Below, piece after piece: positions 8,532-17,286 of a stretch of 37,182 nucleotides of DNA. The notes beneath the pieces were generated by a model that saw nothing but the letters and a program-made list of their open reading frames with translations, ran no database searches and had not been told where the DNA came from. The stretch spans positions 1-37,182 of the IMG/VR virus record IMGVR_UViG_3300037882_004080; one strand, given 5' to 3'. This DNA is from a virus. Numbering within the stretch: position 1 is the first letter of the stretch; every line of letters starts with the position of its first letter. The position numbers and the translations under genes are program-made.

Positions 8532-9887
8532 ATGTTCAAAAAGATTCTTTTCTTTTTTATCCTTGGCTGTATCGCCATGAGCGCAGAAGCGCAATTAATC
8601 CAACAACCTTCTTCCCTTTTTAGCAAAGCTGAACTCAATGACATCTTAGATACAGATGGTCAAATCATGTTCAAAGCAGACTGGTACAAGGATGTTACAC
8701 CTACGCCATCGCGTCCAATCTATGCTATCAAAACACCAAAAGGAATTAGCTTCGATACCTTATATCAAGTGGTCGCCGCGCGCGTAGCATCAGGCTCACA
8801 ATTGCCTTCTGATTGGTCAGCTATTTCGGGTGTGACCCGAATTTTAAATAAACCTACACTATTTAGTGGTTCTTATATAGATTTATCTAACAAACCTACC
8901 TTATTCTCAGGTTCTTATATGGATTTAAGTAATAAGCCAAGTTTGTTTTCGGGTAGCTATATAGACCTCTCTAATAAACCTACATTATTTAGTGGTTCTT
9001 ACGTAGATTTAACTAATAAACCTACGATTCCGACCTTGGTGAATCCTGATTGGAACTCAAGTAGTGGATTTAGTCAAATCCTAAATAAACCTACAATTCC
9101 CGCCGCTCAAATAAATTCAGATTGGGATGCCGTGAGTGGATTAGGGCAGGTTTTGAATAAACCTACGATTCCGACCTTGGTGAATCCTGATTGGAACTCA
9201 AGTAGTGGGTTTAGTCAAATCCTAAATAAACCAACGATTCCAGCAGCTCAAATAAATGCCGATTGGAACGCTGCAAGTGGATTAGGCGAAATATTAAATA
9301 AACCTAGCTTATTTAGTGGCTCTTACGTCGATTTAACGAACAAGCCAACCATTCCCGCCGACCAAACACTAAGTATATCGGGGAATGATCTAAGCATTTC
9401 TGGAGGGAATACCGTTACATTGCCCAGCTCAGGCGGTGGAGGTAGCAACATACAAGTATTTACAACAACAACAACATTCAGCACAACGAACGATGTGTCC
9501 GGAGATGAACTTACCGCGTTTAATTTTAACTGTGTCGCTGGGAAAATTTACAAGTTTGAATATACGTTCCCGTTCGTCACTGCTAATGCAACTACGGGTA
9601 TAAAAGTCTGGTCACAACCTTTTGACGGAAGTAACCAAACACAAGGATACTTCCAAGCCTCTTTAACTTCTGCTGCTGCTGCGACAGAGATGAAACAGCC
9701 CATTCCAGGCGTACAGCCATTTGTTACAACAGGAATGTCTGCGGGTTCAACGGGGATTTTGCAAGTTTTTTTTATTTACAAATGCACGGTAAATACGACC
9801 AAGACTATTCGACTAGGCACAGAGATAGCGGGGTTGGCTGCTCAATTCCAGCCACATTCTTCTTTAATTGTCACCACATTAAATTAA
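8532..9887 (+). CDS. Repeat-rich tail fibre / receptor-binding protein with a signal peptide
   Basis: 451 aa. Residues 1-20 look like a cleavable signal peptide (MFKKILFFF core, AEA before Q21). About residues 100-270 hold tandem short repeats of two kinds: LFSGSYIDLSNKPT-type (five copies) and DWNSSSGFSQILNKPTIP-type (four copies). Such xxNKPT repeats are common in fibrous shafts of phage tail fibres. A Gly-rich hinge (SSGGGGS, near residue 300) precedes a beta-rich C-terminal domain of about 150 residues, probably the receptor-binding tip. ATG 8532 is preferred to an upstream TTG at 8490 inside the terminator. A secreted tail fibre is unusual because phage assemble in the cytoplasm. Confidence 0.75.
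   Translation: MFKKILFFFILGCIAMSAEAQLIQQPSSLFSKAELNDILDTDGQIMFKADWYKDVTPTPSRPIYAIKTPKGISFDTLYQVVAARVASGSQLPSDWSAISGVTRILNKPTLFSGSYIDLSNKPTLFSGSYMDLSNKPSLFSGSYIDLSNKPTLFSGSYVDLTNKPTIPTLVNPDWNSSSGFSQILNKPTIPAAQINSDWDAVSGLGQVLNKPTIPTLVNPDWNSSSGFSQILNKPTIPAAQINADWNAASGLGEILNKPSLFSGSYVDLTNKPTIPADQTLSISGNDLSISGGNTVTLPSSGGGGSNIQVFTTTTTFSTTNDVSGDELTAFNFNCVAGKIYKFEYTFPFVTANATTGIKVWSQPFDGSNQTQGYFQASLTSAAAATEMKQPIPGVQPFVTTGMSAGSTGILQVFFIYKCTVNTTKTIRLGTEIAGLAAQFQPHSSLIVTTLN
9016..9236 (+). repeat. Near-identical 80-bp direct repeat, 141-bp period, in the fibre gene
   Basis: About 80 bp starting AATAAACCTACGATTCCGAC at 9016 recurs at 9157 with essentially one difference (A/G at about 9068). Offset 141 bp equals 47 codons, so recombination between copies adds or removes a shaft unit in frame. 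Confidence 0.8.
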
Positions 9888-9892
9888 AAAAT

Positions 9893-10651
9893 ATGAAATT
9901 ATCAGATAAAATAAAAAAACACCTAAATCGTAGCAAAAGACAAGTAGAGGAAGATGTAACGATAGCGTGTGCCTTATTAGAGCAAACACCTTATCCGAAT
10001 ACCGCATTAATCGCAAAAGCGCGATTGATGAAGTCCGAATATTTCTTAGGTTTCATCGAAAGTGGGCTTGAAAAGTATTTGCAGCAAGAAGAAGAACGTA
10101 TTGTGCAAGAAGAAACTACTGCAATCCAAAATGCAGAGATTCTAGCACTTCAAAAAGAGCAAAAAAAGAGCTTAGAGGTACAGGTAAAAGAAGTTATTCA
10201 AGTAGCGATTGATAGTAATCAAGTAGTTCCAATGCCTAAAAAGATTATTCCCGTAGGAAATCAGGAAGAATTTAATAAGCAAGTAGCTTTGAAAAACTCA
10301 CTTATTACAGCTCGAAATTTGGAGCTGAATAAATTAGCTGATTTTGCCGAAAGTGATAATGCTGGACGTAAAGCAGTCTTAGATGAAGTAACTTTTATTA
10401 ATGAAAAAATAACGGAGGTATCAAAGCGATTAGATATGTTAGAAGCAGGTACGCCAGCAGTAGAGCTTGTCGTTACCGCTAATCCTGACCTCACGCAGCA
10501 AATAAATAACCTTCGTAGCCAAATCACAAAGACAAACGCAAGTATTAAAGCTGCGAGGTCGCCAGCGAAAAAGAAACGCTACGAAGATAAATTAGCGAAG
10601 CTAACAACTACCCTAAATGAACTCTACGAAATTAAGGCTGACCGCCAATAA
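9893..10651 (+). CDS. Coiled-coil phage protein, 252 aa, unknown role
   Basis: Starts at ATG 9893 after the A-rich leader AAATTAAAAAAT; a longer frame from 9782 overlaps the fibre gene and is not credible. Mostly helical with coiled coils near residues 60-105 and 125-175 and a Lys-rich C-terminal coil (NLRSQITKTNASIKAAR, then KKKRYEDKL). The N-terminal block contains LEQTPYPNTALIAKARL (about residues 28-44), which closely resembles LEGTPCPNEALLLRTRL in the 90-aa gene at 27806. It ends 13 bp before the likely small terminase start. Function unknown. Its position next to terminase could suit a packaging or scaffold role. Confidence 0.7.
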   Translation: MKLSDKIKKHLNRSKRQVEEDVTIACALLEQTPYPNTALIAKARLMKSEYFLGFIESGLEKYLQQEEERIVQEETTAIQNAEILALQKEQKKSLEVQVKEVIQVAIDSNQVVPMPKKIIPVGNQEEFNKQVALKNSLITARNLELNKLADFAESDNAGRKAVLDEVTFINEKITEVSKRLDMLEAGTPAVELVVTANPDLTQQINNLRSQITKTNASIKAARSPAKKKRYEDKLAKLTTTLNELYEIKADRQ

Positions 10652-10664
10652 TCTCACAAAAGGG

Positions 10665-11162
10665 ATGAAAGATAGTGACCGCTTAGATAAAATTCGCGCA
10701 TACTACATTGACTTTCAAGACCTTACGCATACTCAAGAAGAAGCCCGACAACGCATAGAAGCTTGTCGGGCTTTGTTAGCCGAAGGCTATTCCAAGGCAC
10801 AAGCAGCGAAAATGCTAATGTCCAGCTACGGCATTGCTACCTCTCAGGCATACCAAGTTGTACGCGATACTTACGATATATTTGGCGATGTTGCCGCTGT
10901 TTCCAAGGATGGTATGCGCGTAATGCAATTGGAACAATATCAACAAATGGCAGCACAATTCAAATCCGAAGGCGAAAACGCGCTTTGGATGGAATGTATG
11001 AAGCGTATAGATAAGATTTCGGGCTTAGAAATAAGCGATAAAGACAAAGATAATGCCTTCGTCCACTTGCTAACCTTGCCAAAAACTATCCTTTTAACCA
11101 ACGATTTTGCGGCTTATACCGAAGAAATCGAAGCTGAAAATAGCGATTATGAGGAAATCTAA
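10665..11162 (+). CDS. Terminase small subunit (putative)
   Basis: 165 aa. Small terminase binds phage DNA at the packaging start and presents it to the large subunit. A helix-turn-helix-like segment is visible near residues 35-65 (LAEGYSKAQAAKMLMSSYGIATSQAYQVV-type spacing), followed by a helical central part and an acidic C-terminus (EEIEAENSDYEEI), the usual layout. Directly upstream of the large subunit with a 14-bp overlap, which is the best support. ATG 10665 lies 14 bp after the preceding gene's stop and behind AAAAGGG. An ATG at 10617 would overlap the upstream gene by 35 bp. Confidence 0.75.
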   Translation: MKDSDRLDKIRAYYIDFQDLTHTQEEARQRIEACRALLAEGYSKAQAAKMLMSSYGIATSQAYQVVRDTYDIFGDVAAVSKDGMRVMQLEQYQQMAAQFKSEGENALWMECMKRIDKISGLEISDKDKDNAFVHLLTLPKTILLTNDFAAYTEEIEAENSDYEEI

Positions 11163-12627
11163 GCGCATTTTTATAAATGATGTCCAAAAGGAGTTCTACG
11201 CAAATATGGCTAAGACAAAAGTCTTAGTCGGTGGACGTGGAACGGGTAAGACTGTAGTCGAAGGTGTAGAAACCTATCGGAATGTAGAAACCATGCCCCG
11301 ATCCAAAGGCTTCATTTTGGGCATGACCTATAACCAAATACTGAACATCGTACTACCTCCAATGGAGGAAATGTGGGCAAGATATGGCTTGATAAGACAT
11401 ACGAATAATACACCAGGACATTATGTTATAGGAATTAAGCCTCCCGCTTATTTCAAAAATGCCTACCAAGAACCTAACGATTACTCTAATGTAGTTTCGT
11501 TTATAAATGGTAGCCGAATCGTACTTGGCTCAATGGATCGAAAAGGGGCATTACGTGGGCAAAACTTCGATTGGGGCATTGTAGATGAAGCATTATTAAT
11601 TGATAAAGAACGTTTTTTCAAGGAGGTTCAAGCAACAATTCGTGCTAACAAGTACCGTTTTGCAAAGTTCCCAAGACATCATTCGCTAACCTTCGCTACC
11701 TCAATGCCTTATGAATCTGAGGCATTGTGGATTTTAGATTATGAGGAATTATTCAAAGAAAATCCAGTAGAATATTTTTTTAAGGAAAGTACCGTTTATG
11801 ACAATGTACAGATATTAGGCGAGGAATATATCGCCAGAATGAAAGCTTCAACACCACCTGCAATTTGGGCGATAGAGTATATGAATCAGCGCGTTACATC
11901 GCTTTCGGGAGGTTTTTATAATGAGTTCAAAGATACTTTACATACCTATTATGACTCTTATGACTACGACCACGACGATTATACAGGCAATACTGCTATC
12001 AAAATAAAAGATTATGACTCTAAAAAAGGCTTATTAATTAGTTGGGATTTTGGTGCAAAATTCACTTGCATGATTGTAGCACAGGAACATGGAAGAAACC
12101 TAAATATAATTAATAGCTTTTGGGCAAAATCTGACGATGACACTTCGGGCGGTTCTGTTTTAGAGAAGGTATTGAAGCAATTTGTATCACACTATCGCGG
12201 GCATCAAGCGCCAATCGAATGTTGGGGCGATCGAAATGGTAATAATCGTGATGCGCGTAGTACCTACACGATGTACCAAATCATCGAACAGGAGTTACGA
12301 AAAGAAGGTTTTCAAATATCCATTATGGTACGCGGACTTGACCCTGAGCATAAGGTCAAAAACTATTCTATCAATGAGATTCTATCTGAACGTAGAGCAA
12401 ATACACCGCGCATAAGAATCAATCGAAATACTTGTAAAGACTTGATTATGAGTATCAAGCTTACGCCAATCATTGATGATTTTAAAAAAGATAAAAAATC
12501 TGAACGTCAAAAAATTGGACAAGAAAAAGCGACACACTTAGGCGATGCTTTCGATAACCTAGTACATCCAAAATATGGTCATTTGGTTAATCCAAATGAT
12601 TTCCATATTGAGGTAATGATGATATAG
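11149..12627 (+). CDS. terL: Terminase large subunit
   Basis: 492 aa. ATP-driven DNA packaging motor and headful or cos nuclease. ATPase domain: Walker A GGRGTGKT (residues 28-35) and Walker B GIVDEA with D146-E147. RNase H-like nuclease domain: D300 in ISWDFGAKF, D361 in CWGDRNGN and D466 in HLGDAFDN form the expected acidic triad. Length fits the family. Start chosen at ATG 11149, which overlaps the small subunit by 14 bp; an upstream in-frame start at 11107 lies wholly within the preceding gene. The stop is immediately followed by promoter module copy 3. Confidence 0.95.
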   Translation: MRKSKRIFINDVQKEFYANMAKTKVLVGGRGTGKTVVEGVETYRNVETMPRSKGFILGMTYNQILNIVLPPMEEMWARYGLIRHTNNTPGHYVIGIKPPAYFKNAYQEPNDYSNVVSFINGSRIVLGSMDRKGALRGQNFDWGIVDEALLIDKERFFKEVQATIRANKYRFAKFPRHHSLTFATSMPYESEALWILDYEELFKENPVEYFFKESTVYDNVQILGEEYIARMKASTPPAIWAIEYMNQRVTSLSGGFYNEFKDTLHTYYDSYDYDHDDYTGNTAIKIKDYDSKKGLLISWDFGAKFTCMIVAQEHGRNLNIINSFWAKSDDDTSGGSVLEKVLKQFVSHYRGHQAPIECWGDRNGNNRDARSTYTMYQIIEQELRKEGFQISIMVRGLDPEHKVKNYSINEILSERRANTPRIRINRNTCKDLIMSIKLTPIIDDFKKDKKSERQKIGQEKATHLGDAFDNLVHPKYGHLVNPNDFHIEVMMI

Positions 12628-12664
12628 TTGTCCTTGCTCAGACCTTATGCCAACGGTAACTTTG
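12628..12664 (+). promoter_or_regulatory. Phage-specific promoter-like module, copy 3
   Basis: TTGTCCTTGCTCA at 12628-12640 (two bases swapped relative to copy 1) and CTTTG at 12660-12664, then TGCA. The 25-bp TTG-to-TTTG distance is kept. It drives the operon 12681-16035 including the portal gene. Confidence 0.7.
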
Positions 12665-12680
12665 TGCAAAAATAGACATC

Positions 12681-13010
12681 ATGCAAGAAATTTCAGTCGC
12701 ACAAATGTTCGCCGCAATGGAAGCTGCTACAGATACCGACGAGTTAAATCCATTTTCTTTTACTTATGTAAAAGCAGATGGTTCGCTCAAGAAAGTAGCG
12801 CGCGCAGTAAAAGGTTGGAAAGCATCAGATGCTACCCAAGCAGCTAAAACAACTACATTAATAGAACCCAAATCAAATTCAAAATATAGAACAAATTTGA
12901 AGGCGAAAAGGCTTGTGCTTTTGAAAGACATGGATAGAAAAGACGAGCCACCGCATAGCTACAAGTTTGACCAAATTATTATTTTTAACGGTTTTAAAGT
13001 TCGCAGATAA
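12681..13010 (+). CDS. Hypothetical phage protein, 109 aa
   Basis: First gene behind promoter module copy 3, with ATG 17 bp after the CTTTG box. Small basic protein, C-terminus NGFKVRR, no signal or membrane segment. The next small gene starts inside its stop (TAATG), indicating translational coupling. Located between terminase and portal. Function unknown. Confidence 0.7.
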   Translation: MQEISVAQMFAAMEAATDTDELNPFSFTYVKADGSLKKVARAVKGWKASDATQAAKTTTLIEPKSNSKYRTNLKAKRLVLLKDMDRKDEPPHSYKFDQIIIFNGFKVRR

Positions 13011-13177
13011 TGGGTACACACTATATTACACCTCTAACAGGTAAGATTTATTGCGATTTTCGATTAAATAATCTGTCAAAAGAAATCTATTTACCTAAAA
13101 CAACAATACAATTAATATTAGAAAAAAAAGGTGTTGATTTTAATTTTAACCCGCAAAAATTTATAACATGGAAGTAA
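13010..13177 (+). CDS. Small hypothetical protein, 55 aa
   Basis: Begins MGTHYITPLTGKIYCDF and ends NPQKFITWK. Start ATG 13010 overlaps the preceding stop (TAATG), and its own stop TAA at 13175-13177 overlaps an in-frame ATG of the portal gene in the same way. This coupled packing on both sides is the main evidence that it is real. Not recognised. Confidence 0.6.
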   Translation: MGTHYITPLTGKIYCDFRLNNLSKEIYLPKTTIQLILEKKGVDFNFNPQKFITWK

Positions 13178-14442
13178 TGTTTGTAGGCAAGCCAAATAAC
13201 GGAGCAGTTGTCCAATTCACACAAGGCAAGCCGCAAAATGACCGTATGGGAACGAAGCGCGGCAAGGCAAAAGCTATGAAGCCTTGGGTAGAATGGTATC
13301 CCGAAAGCCGTAACCTTGAGCCTGATATTATCTTAGAAGATGTCTATAAAAGCAATATTAACCCTGGTCTAATTAAGACCAAGGTAGATTTTATTTGTGG
13401 CAAAAAAATATTCGTCTATACGGAGTCCGAAGATGAAAATGGTAAGACTATTATCAAAAAAGTAAAAGACCCCGAGGTAGAAGCCTTCTTTTATAGCAAT
13501 AATGTACGCAAATGGTATCGCAATTCTGCTACGGATTTACTTCATGTAGGTAGTTTTTTCGCACAATTTCGCCTAAATATTCTAGGGAAAGTAGCAAGAA
13601 TTAATCATCTTGATGCTTCTACGGCACGTTGCGAAGTAATGAATGAAGGAACAGGCGAAATAGAACACTACTATCTTTGTGCTGACTGGGGGAATACGCC
13701 AACCTTTGATGAAACAAAACCTAATAGTCCTGAGAATACTGTTACTCGCTACCCATCTTATAATCCAATGGATAGATGGAATGGCTATCCAAGCTGTATC
13801 TATCAGGGCAAAGATTATGTTCCGGGCTTTCCATACTATCCACCCCCATCTTGGCGAGGTGCAATGAATTGGATTAAGCTCGCCAATGAGATTCCAATGT
13901 GGCATATTAACGGATTGAAAAACGGTTACAATCTGCGTTGGCATATCAAAATTCCAATGTCCTATTTTAATCAGTTTCCTGAAAATCAACGCGATGCAAA
14001 AAAAACGGAGTTACGCGAAAACTTAAATAAGTTCTTGTCAGGAACAGAGAATGTTGGCAAAGCATTTATATCATTCCTTACGGCAAATGGCATATCAAAT
14101 GATGAATGGAAGATAGAGCCATTGACAACTGACTTGAAAGATTCTGCTTTCATCACGCTATTTGAGCAATCAAATACAGCTATGACATCTGCACATGGCA
14201 TTGACCCAACCTTGGCGGGAATTGCTTTACCAGGAAAACTAGGTAGTGGTTCAGATAAGGAACATTCTTATAATATTTTTATTGCTACCGCAGTACAATC
14301 GTATAGAGATATTCTCTTAGCTCCACTTTATGAAATCGCTAGGTTAAACGGCTGGAATCCTGAGTATAAATTTGGTATAGAAGATACGATTTTAACCACA
14401 TTAGATAAGAATCCAAGCGGCTTTAAGCCAAAAAACGATTAG
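13168..14442 (+). CDS. Phage portal protein
   Basis: About 424 aa. Portal forms the dodecameric DNA gate at one capsid vertex, to which terminase and neck proteins bind. Visible: N-terminal basic segment, LIKTKVDFICGKK near residue 65-80, a wing/stem region with NEIPMWHINGLKNGYNLRW (about residues 235-255), and the C-terminal LAGIALPGKLGSGSDKEHSYN (about residues 350-370), a pattern I associate with Bacteroidota phage portals. Placement after terminase supports the call. Two starts are possible: ATG 13168 and ATG 13177; the latter forms TAATG with the preceding gene and may be the used one. Confidence 0.85.
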   Translation: MEVMFVGKPNNGAVVQFTQGKPQNDRMGTKRGKAKAMKPWVEWYPESRNLEPDIILEDVYKSNINPGLIKTKVDFICGKKIFVYTESEDENGKTIIKKVKDPEVEAFFYSNNVRKWYRNSATDLLHVGSFFAQFRLNILGKVARINHLDASTARCEVMNEGTGEIEHYYLCADWGNTPTFDETKPNSPENTVTRYPSYNPMDRWNGYPSCIYQGKDYVPGFPYYPPPSWRGAMNWIKLANEIPMWHINGLKNGYNLRWHIKIPMSYFNQFPENQRDAKKTELRENLNKFLSGTENVGKAFISFLTANGISNDEWKIEPLTTDLKDSAFITLFEQSNTAMTSAHGIDPTLAGIALPGKLGSGSDKEHSYNIFIATAVQSYRDILLAPLYEIARLNGWNPEYKFGIEDTILTTLDKNPSGFKPKND

Positions 14443-14458
14443 TGAAATTTGTTATATC

Positions 14459-14605
14459 ATGCAAAAGTTTAACTTAAAATGGGGCGAAGAAACCTTTGGC
14501 GTTCACGAAACTGACCGACATAAAGCAATTGACCAGTGCATTTTTATTTTGAAAATGAAAGGATATCGCAATATCTGTCCAATAGATTTTGAAGATATAG
14601 TATGA
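14459..14605 (+). CDS. Small hypothetical protein, 48 aa
   Basis: Reads MQKFNLKWGEETFGVHETD to CPIDFEDIV, with its stop overlapping the next gene's start (ATGA at 14602-14605). It begins 16 bp after the portal stop. Tight packing in a late operon supports it. The sequence resembles small phage proteins that carry one helix and one hairpin, but no family is recognised. Confidence 0.55.
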   Translation: MQKFNLKWGEETFGVHETDRHKAIDQCIFILKMKGYRNICPIDFEDIV

Positions 14606-15228
14606 AAAAATATACGTACTACAATACAATCAACGCCGCTGACTATGCTACCCGCGCAGTCAGCGGCGATGCTGCTCAAGAGTATGATAAACTCATGCAC
14701 GATATGTTTGAAGACTTTCAAGACTTCATTACGGCAATTATTGTACTCCAAATCCAAAAAAACAAGCTCGTCGCTACGGGCGAAACGCTCCAATCACTCG
14801 CCGTAGAATTGCACAAACAAGGCGCAGTAGCACTCTACGAACTCCAAATAAACTTCGCGGATAATGCTCGCTTTCAGGACTTCTTAAAAGCCCTCTATCG
14901 CAAACGTCCAGCACTAGGCAGCGATGAAGACGGGCTAATACAATGGGTAAAATCAAAAGGCATTTCTAATTTCAAATATATCTCAGGTCAAAAACCTGGC
15001 ACCATTCCAAACAACAATTCCAAAGCTGCATTACGCCTTGCATGGGCTATTGCAGAAAGCCTTCACGACAAGTACGATGGCACAAAAAGGAACAAGGCTG
15101 GCGGTTGGTACTCACAAACGATACTACCCGAAACCTACCGTTTTATGAGCATCACGCAAGGAGCATCAGCTTCATTTTTGCGAAATTTCTTTTACGAAGC
15201 ACTCAAAACGCTTGAAATCCAAGCATAA
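14602..15228 (+). CDS. Hypothetical phage protein, possible neck/tail-completion protein
   Basis: 208 aa. Residues about 50-70 contain QKNKLVATGETLQSLAVEL, reminiscent of the aTGxLxxSi stretch found in HK97 gp10-like and other neck or tail-completion proteins; the rest is not diagnostic. It lies after portal and before a likely tail-assembly gene, the expected place for such a protein. The start overlaps the preceding stop by 4 bp (ATGA). Treat the functional hint as weak. Confidence 0.65.
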   Translation: MKKYTYYNTINAADYATRAVSGDAAQEYDKLMHDMFEDFQDFITAIIVLQIQKNKLVATGETLQSLAVELHKQGAVALYELQINFADNARFQDFLKALYRKRPALGSDEDGLIQWVKSKGISNFKYISGQKPGTIPNNNSKAALRLAWAIAESLHDKYDGTKRNKAGGWYSQTILPETYRFMSITQGASASFLRNFFYEALKTLEIQA

Positions 15229-15234
15229 AAAACA

Positions 15235-16035
15235 ATGGACGTAACAATAAATAACGAATCTTACTATGTCCCTTCTACTTGGGGCGATCTAAATCAAGAA
15301 GAAGTCCTTCTTTTTTGTCAAATCCCTTACGCCACTGCGCCCCATCAAGCTAGGTTACTCCTACTTTCTATGTTTATCCCTTTCGATAAACTAGAATTAT
15401 TAACAGCCGAACAGCTCACGCAGCTACTAGATAGCGTATTTGCTTTTACGGAAACCAACTTCACAACGCCACTCATCAAGTATTTTGAAATAAAAGAAAC
15501 TAAATACCTACTACCCGATGCCGAGTTCGCCAACCTCAACATAGCCGAATTCGCCTATGCAGATAACAACTACCAAGAGTTATTCGGGATAGGAAATCAT
15601 GCTAACCAAGCCAACCCCGCAGCGATAAATAAACTTATTGCTACACTTTGCCGTCCCCGTCGACAGCAGGTCGAAATCGAAGACCCAAAATGGAACGGCG
15701 ACTACCGCCAAACCTTTAACCCCCATAAAATCCCAACCGAACTATTCTCTACCGAACTATCCGAAGCCCAGCGGCTTTACTTTCTCAAATATTATGAGAG
15801 CTGCAAGGCGGCTCTCTATCAAAAATATGAGATTATATTCAATAAAAAGAAGACAAAACAGAACACTAATAAATCCTTCAAACAAACTATAAATTTCGGA
15901 TGGGCAGGTATTATATTCGACCTAGCGGAGGCAGGAATCTTCGGAGAGAAAGACAAGGTCGCCTACGAAAACCTACACGACATCTGCTACTACCTCTCTA
16001 AAAAACAATATGAGTTCGATGCCCAAGACATTTAA
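15235..16035 (+). CDS. Possible tail assembly chaperone-like protein, 266 aa
   Basis: Starts at ATG 15235, 6 bp after the previous stop. Features: N-terminal TWGDLNQEEVLLF (about residues 15-27), LPDAEFANLNIAEFAYAD (about 93-110), a Lys-rich linker (NKKKTKQNTNKS) and a conserved-looking C-terminus FGWAGIIFDLAEAGIFG with YYLSKKQYEFD. Proteins of this build sit upstream of tape measure genes in some Bacteroidota phages. Here it is at the end of the portal operon, so the role is inferred only. A strong terminator follows. Confidence 0.6.
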   Translation: MDVTINNESYYVPSTWGDLNQEEVLLFCQIPYATAPHQARLLLLSMFIPFDKLELLTAEQLTQLLDSVFAFTETNFTTPLIKYFEIKETKYLLPDAEFANLNIAEFAYADNNYQELFGIGNHANQANPAAINKLIATLCRPRRQQVEIEDPKWNGDYRQTFNPHKIPTELFSTELSEAQRLYFLKYYESCKAALYQKYEIIFNKKKTKQNTNKSFKQTINFGWAGIIFDLAEAGIFGEKDKVAYENLHDICYYLSKKQYEFDAQDI

Positions 16036-16050
16036 TATTTAGCAATTGCC

Positions 16051-16088
16051 AAAAAAATACCGCAAATATCCTTTGCGGTATTTTTTTT
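16051..16088 (+). terminator. Strong Rho-independent terminator ending the portal operon
   Basis: TACCGCAAA (16058-16066) pairs with TTTGCGGTA (16072-16080), preceded by seven As and followed by eight Ts, so it can work in both directions. Confidence 0.9.
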
Positions 16089-16224
16089 CATAAATACCTA
16101 ATAATCAGCAACTTATTACATTTTTTGCTTTTTTTATTGCGGTGTTTCACGCGCTGATGTGCGGTGCGCCCTATACCTTTTTTGGCAATTGCCATTTTTT
16201 AAATGGTGTTATCTGTACAGGGAA

Positions 16225-16260
16225 TGTCCTTGTCCAGCATGAAAATAATTCCGACACTTG
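16225..16260 (+). promoter_or_regulatory. Phage-specific promoter-like module, copy 4
   Basis: TGTCCTTGTCCA at 16225-16236 and CACTTGCA with CTTG at 16257-16260, where the other copies have TTTG. Spacing is identical. It is the most diverged copy and precedes the methylase gene by 26 bp. Confidence 0.6.
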
Positions 16261-16285
16261 CACTTTCTTAATCTTAATCTATAAA

Positions 16286-17122
16286 ATGAATCAAAAACAA
16301 GCGGCGGCTATACGCACACCTATCACTTATTATGGTGGTAAACAGAATCTTGTGGGTGCCATCTTACCTCTTATTCCTCTACACAATTGTTATGTAGAAC
16401 CCTTCTTCGGAGGAGGAGCTATTTTTTGGGCGAAACAACCGTCGCAAGTTGAAGTGATTAATGACTTAAATCAATTTGTGATTAATTTCTACCGCATTGC
16501 TAAAAATGAGTTTAATGCTTTGCAGGAACTCATATCCGCTACACCTTTGAGCCGTATTTGTTATAAAGATGCTCAAATAATGTATGACAATCCGCATTTG
16601 TTTTCTGACCTTCAAAAAGCGTGGGCATTTTGGGTTTTGACTAACCAAGGTTTTGTTGGAAAAATTGGAAGTTGGGGCTATGGAACAAAGGATAATAAAC
16701 GCGAATTAAATATTGCTAATAAGCGTTTGCAATTCAAAAACAAATTTAGTGAGCGTTTAGAGTTAGTACAAATGGAATGTTCTGATGCTAATCGAATAAT
16801 TAAGCTAAGAGATAGAGTGGACACATTCTTCTACTGCGACCCTCCGTATGTTGGGTCTAATCAGGGACACTATGGCGGCTATACAGATGAACACTTTGGC
16901 GAGCTCCTTACTAGCTTAAGTAATGTACAGGGTAAGTTCTTATTATCTTCATTTCCAAATGAATTACTTAACCAATTTACAAAACAGTTCGGTTGGCATA
17001 CAATAGAAATAGAGATGCCATGTAGTTCTTCCAAGGATCGAAAGATTAAAAAAGAAGTGCTAACAGCGAACTATGATATTAATGCTATGAGAAATAATGC
17101 TCACGCGGTGAGCGATGTATAA
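16286..17122 (+). CDS. DNA adenine N6-methyltransferase (D12 class, Dam-like)
   Basis: 278 aa. Transfers methyl from S-adenosylmethionine to adenine N6 in a short DNA target. Visible motifs: N-terminal TPITYYGGKQ (residues 11-20), AdoMet-binding YVEPFFGGGAIFW (about 36-48), catalytic DPPY at 185-188, and FLLSSFPNE (about 220-230). Length fits the D12 class. No restriction partner is nearby, so it likely protects phage DNA from host restriction or marks it for regulation. ATG 16286 is chosen because the longer frame from 16142 runs through the promoter module. It is terminated by the hairpin at 17157. Confidence 0.93.
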   Translation: MNQKQAAAIRTPITYYGGKQNLVGAILPLIPLHNCYVEPFFGGGAIFWAKQPSQVEVINDLNQFVINFYRIAKNEFNALQELISATPLSRICYKDAQIMYDNPHLFSDLQKAWAFWVLTNQGFVGKIGSWGYGTKDNKRELNIANKRLQFKNKFSERLELVQMECSDANRIIKLRDRVDTFFYCDPPYVGSNQGHYGGYTDEHFGELLTSLSNVQGKFLLSSFPNELLNQFTKQFGWHTIEIEMPCSSSKDRKIKKEVLTANYDINAMRNNAHAVSDV

Positions 17123-17156
17123 AATTTTATACTAAGTATGTTTTTTTAGGCATTAA

Positions 17157-17190
17157 TAGCCTACCCTAGTTGCAGGGTAGGCTATTTTTT
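17157..17190 (+). terminator. Rho-independent terminator after the methylase
   Basis: Perfect 11-bp stem TAGCCTACCCT/AGGGTAGGCTA (17157-17167 with 17174-17184), loop AGTTGC, six Ts. Confidence 0.92.
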
Positions 17191-17250
17191 GTTAAAAGCT
17201 ACCCTTTTTATGGTATTTTTATAAAAAGTAATAAAATAATTACTTTTTTA

Positions 17251-17282
17251 TTTGAATATAAGTAATAAATACATTACCTTTG
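17251..17282 (+). promoter_or_regulatory. Bacteroidota-type promoter of hicA, set for a leaderless mRNA
   Basis: TTTG at 17251-17254 and TACCTTTG at 17275-17282, spacer 20 bp. The hicA ATG starts at 17287, only 4 bp after the -7 box, so the transcript should begin at or next to the start codon. Confidence 0.85.
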
Positions 17283-17286
17283 TAGT

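Noticed and set aside
8521-8600. Lipoprotein signal in the fibre protein (ILGC)
   Set aside because: ILGC is a poor lipobox (Leu at -2) and a standard A-x-A cleavage site follows at residue 20.
13582-13989. 135-aa minus-strand frame in the portal gene
   Set aside because: Shadow of a conserved portal reading frame, with no promoter and no recognisable protein.
16092-16285. Coding extension upstream of the methylase from 16142
   Set aside because: It runs through promoter module copy 4; methylase motifs and usual length fit the ATG at 16286.
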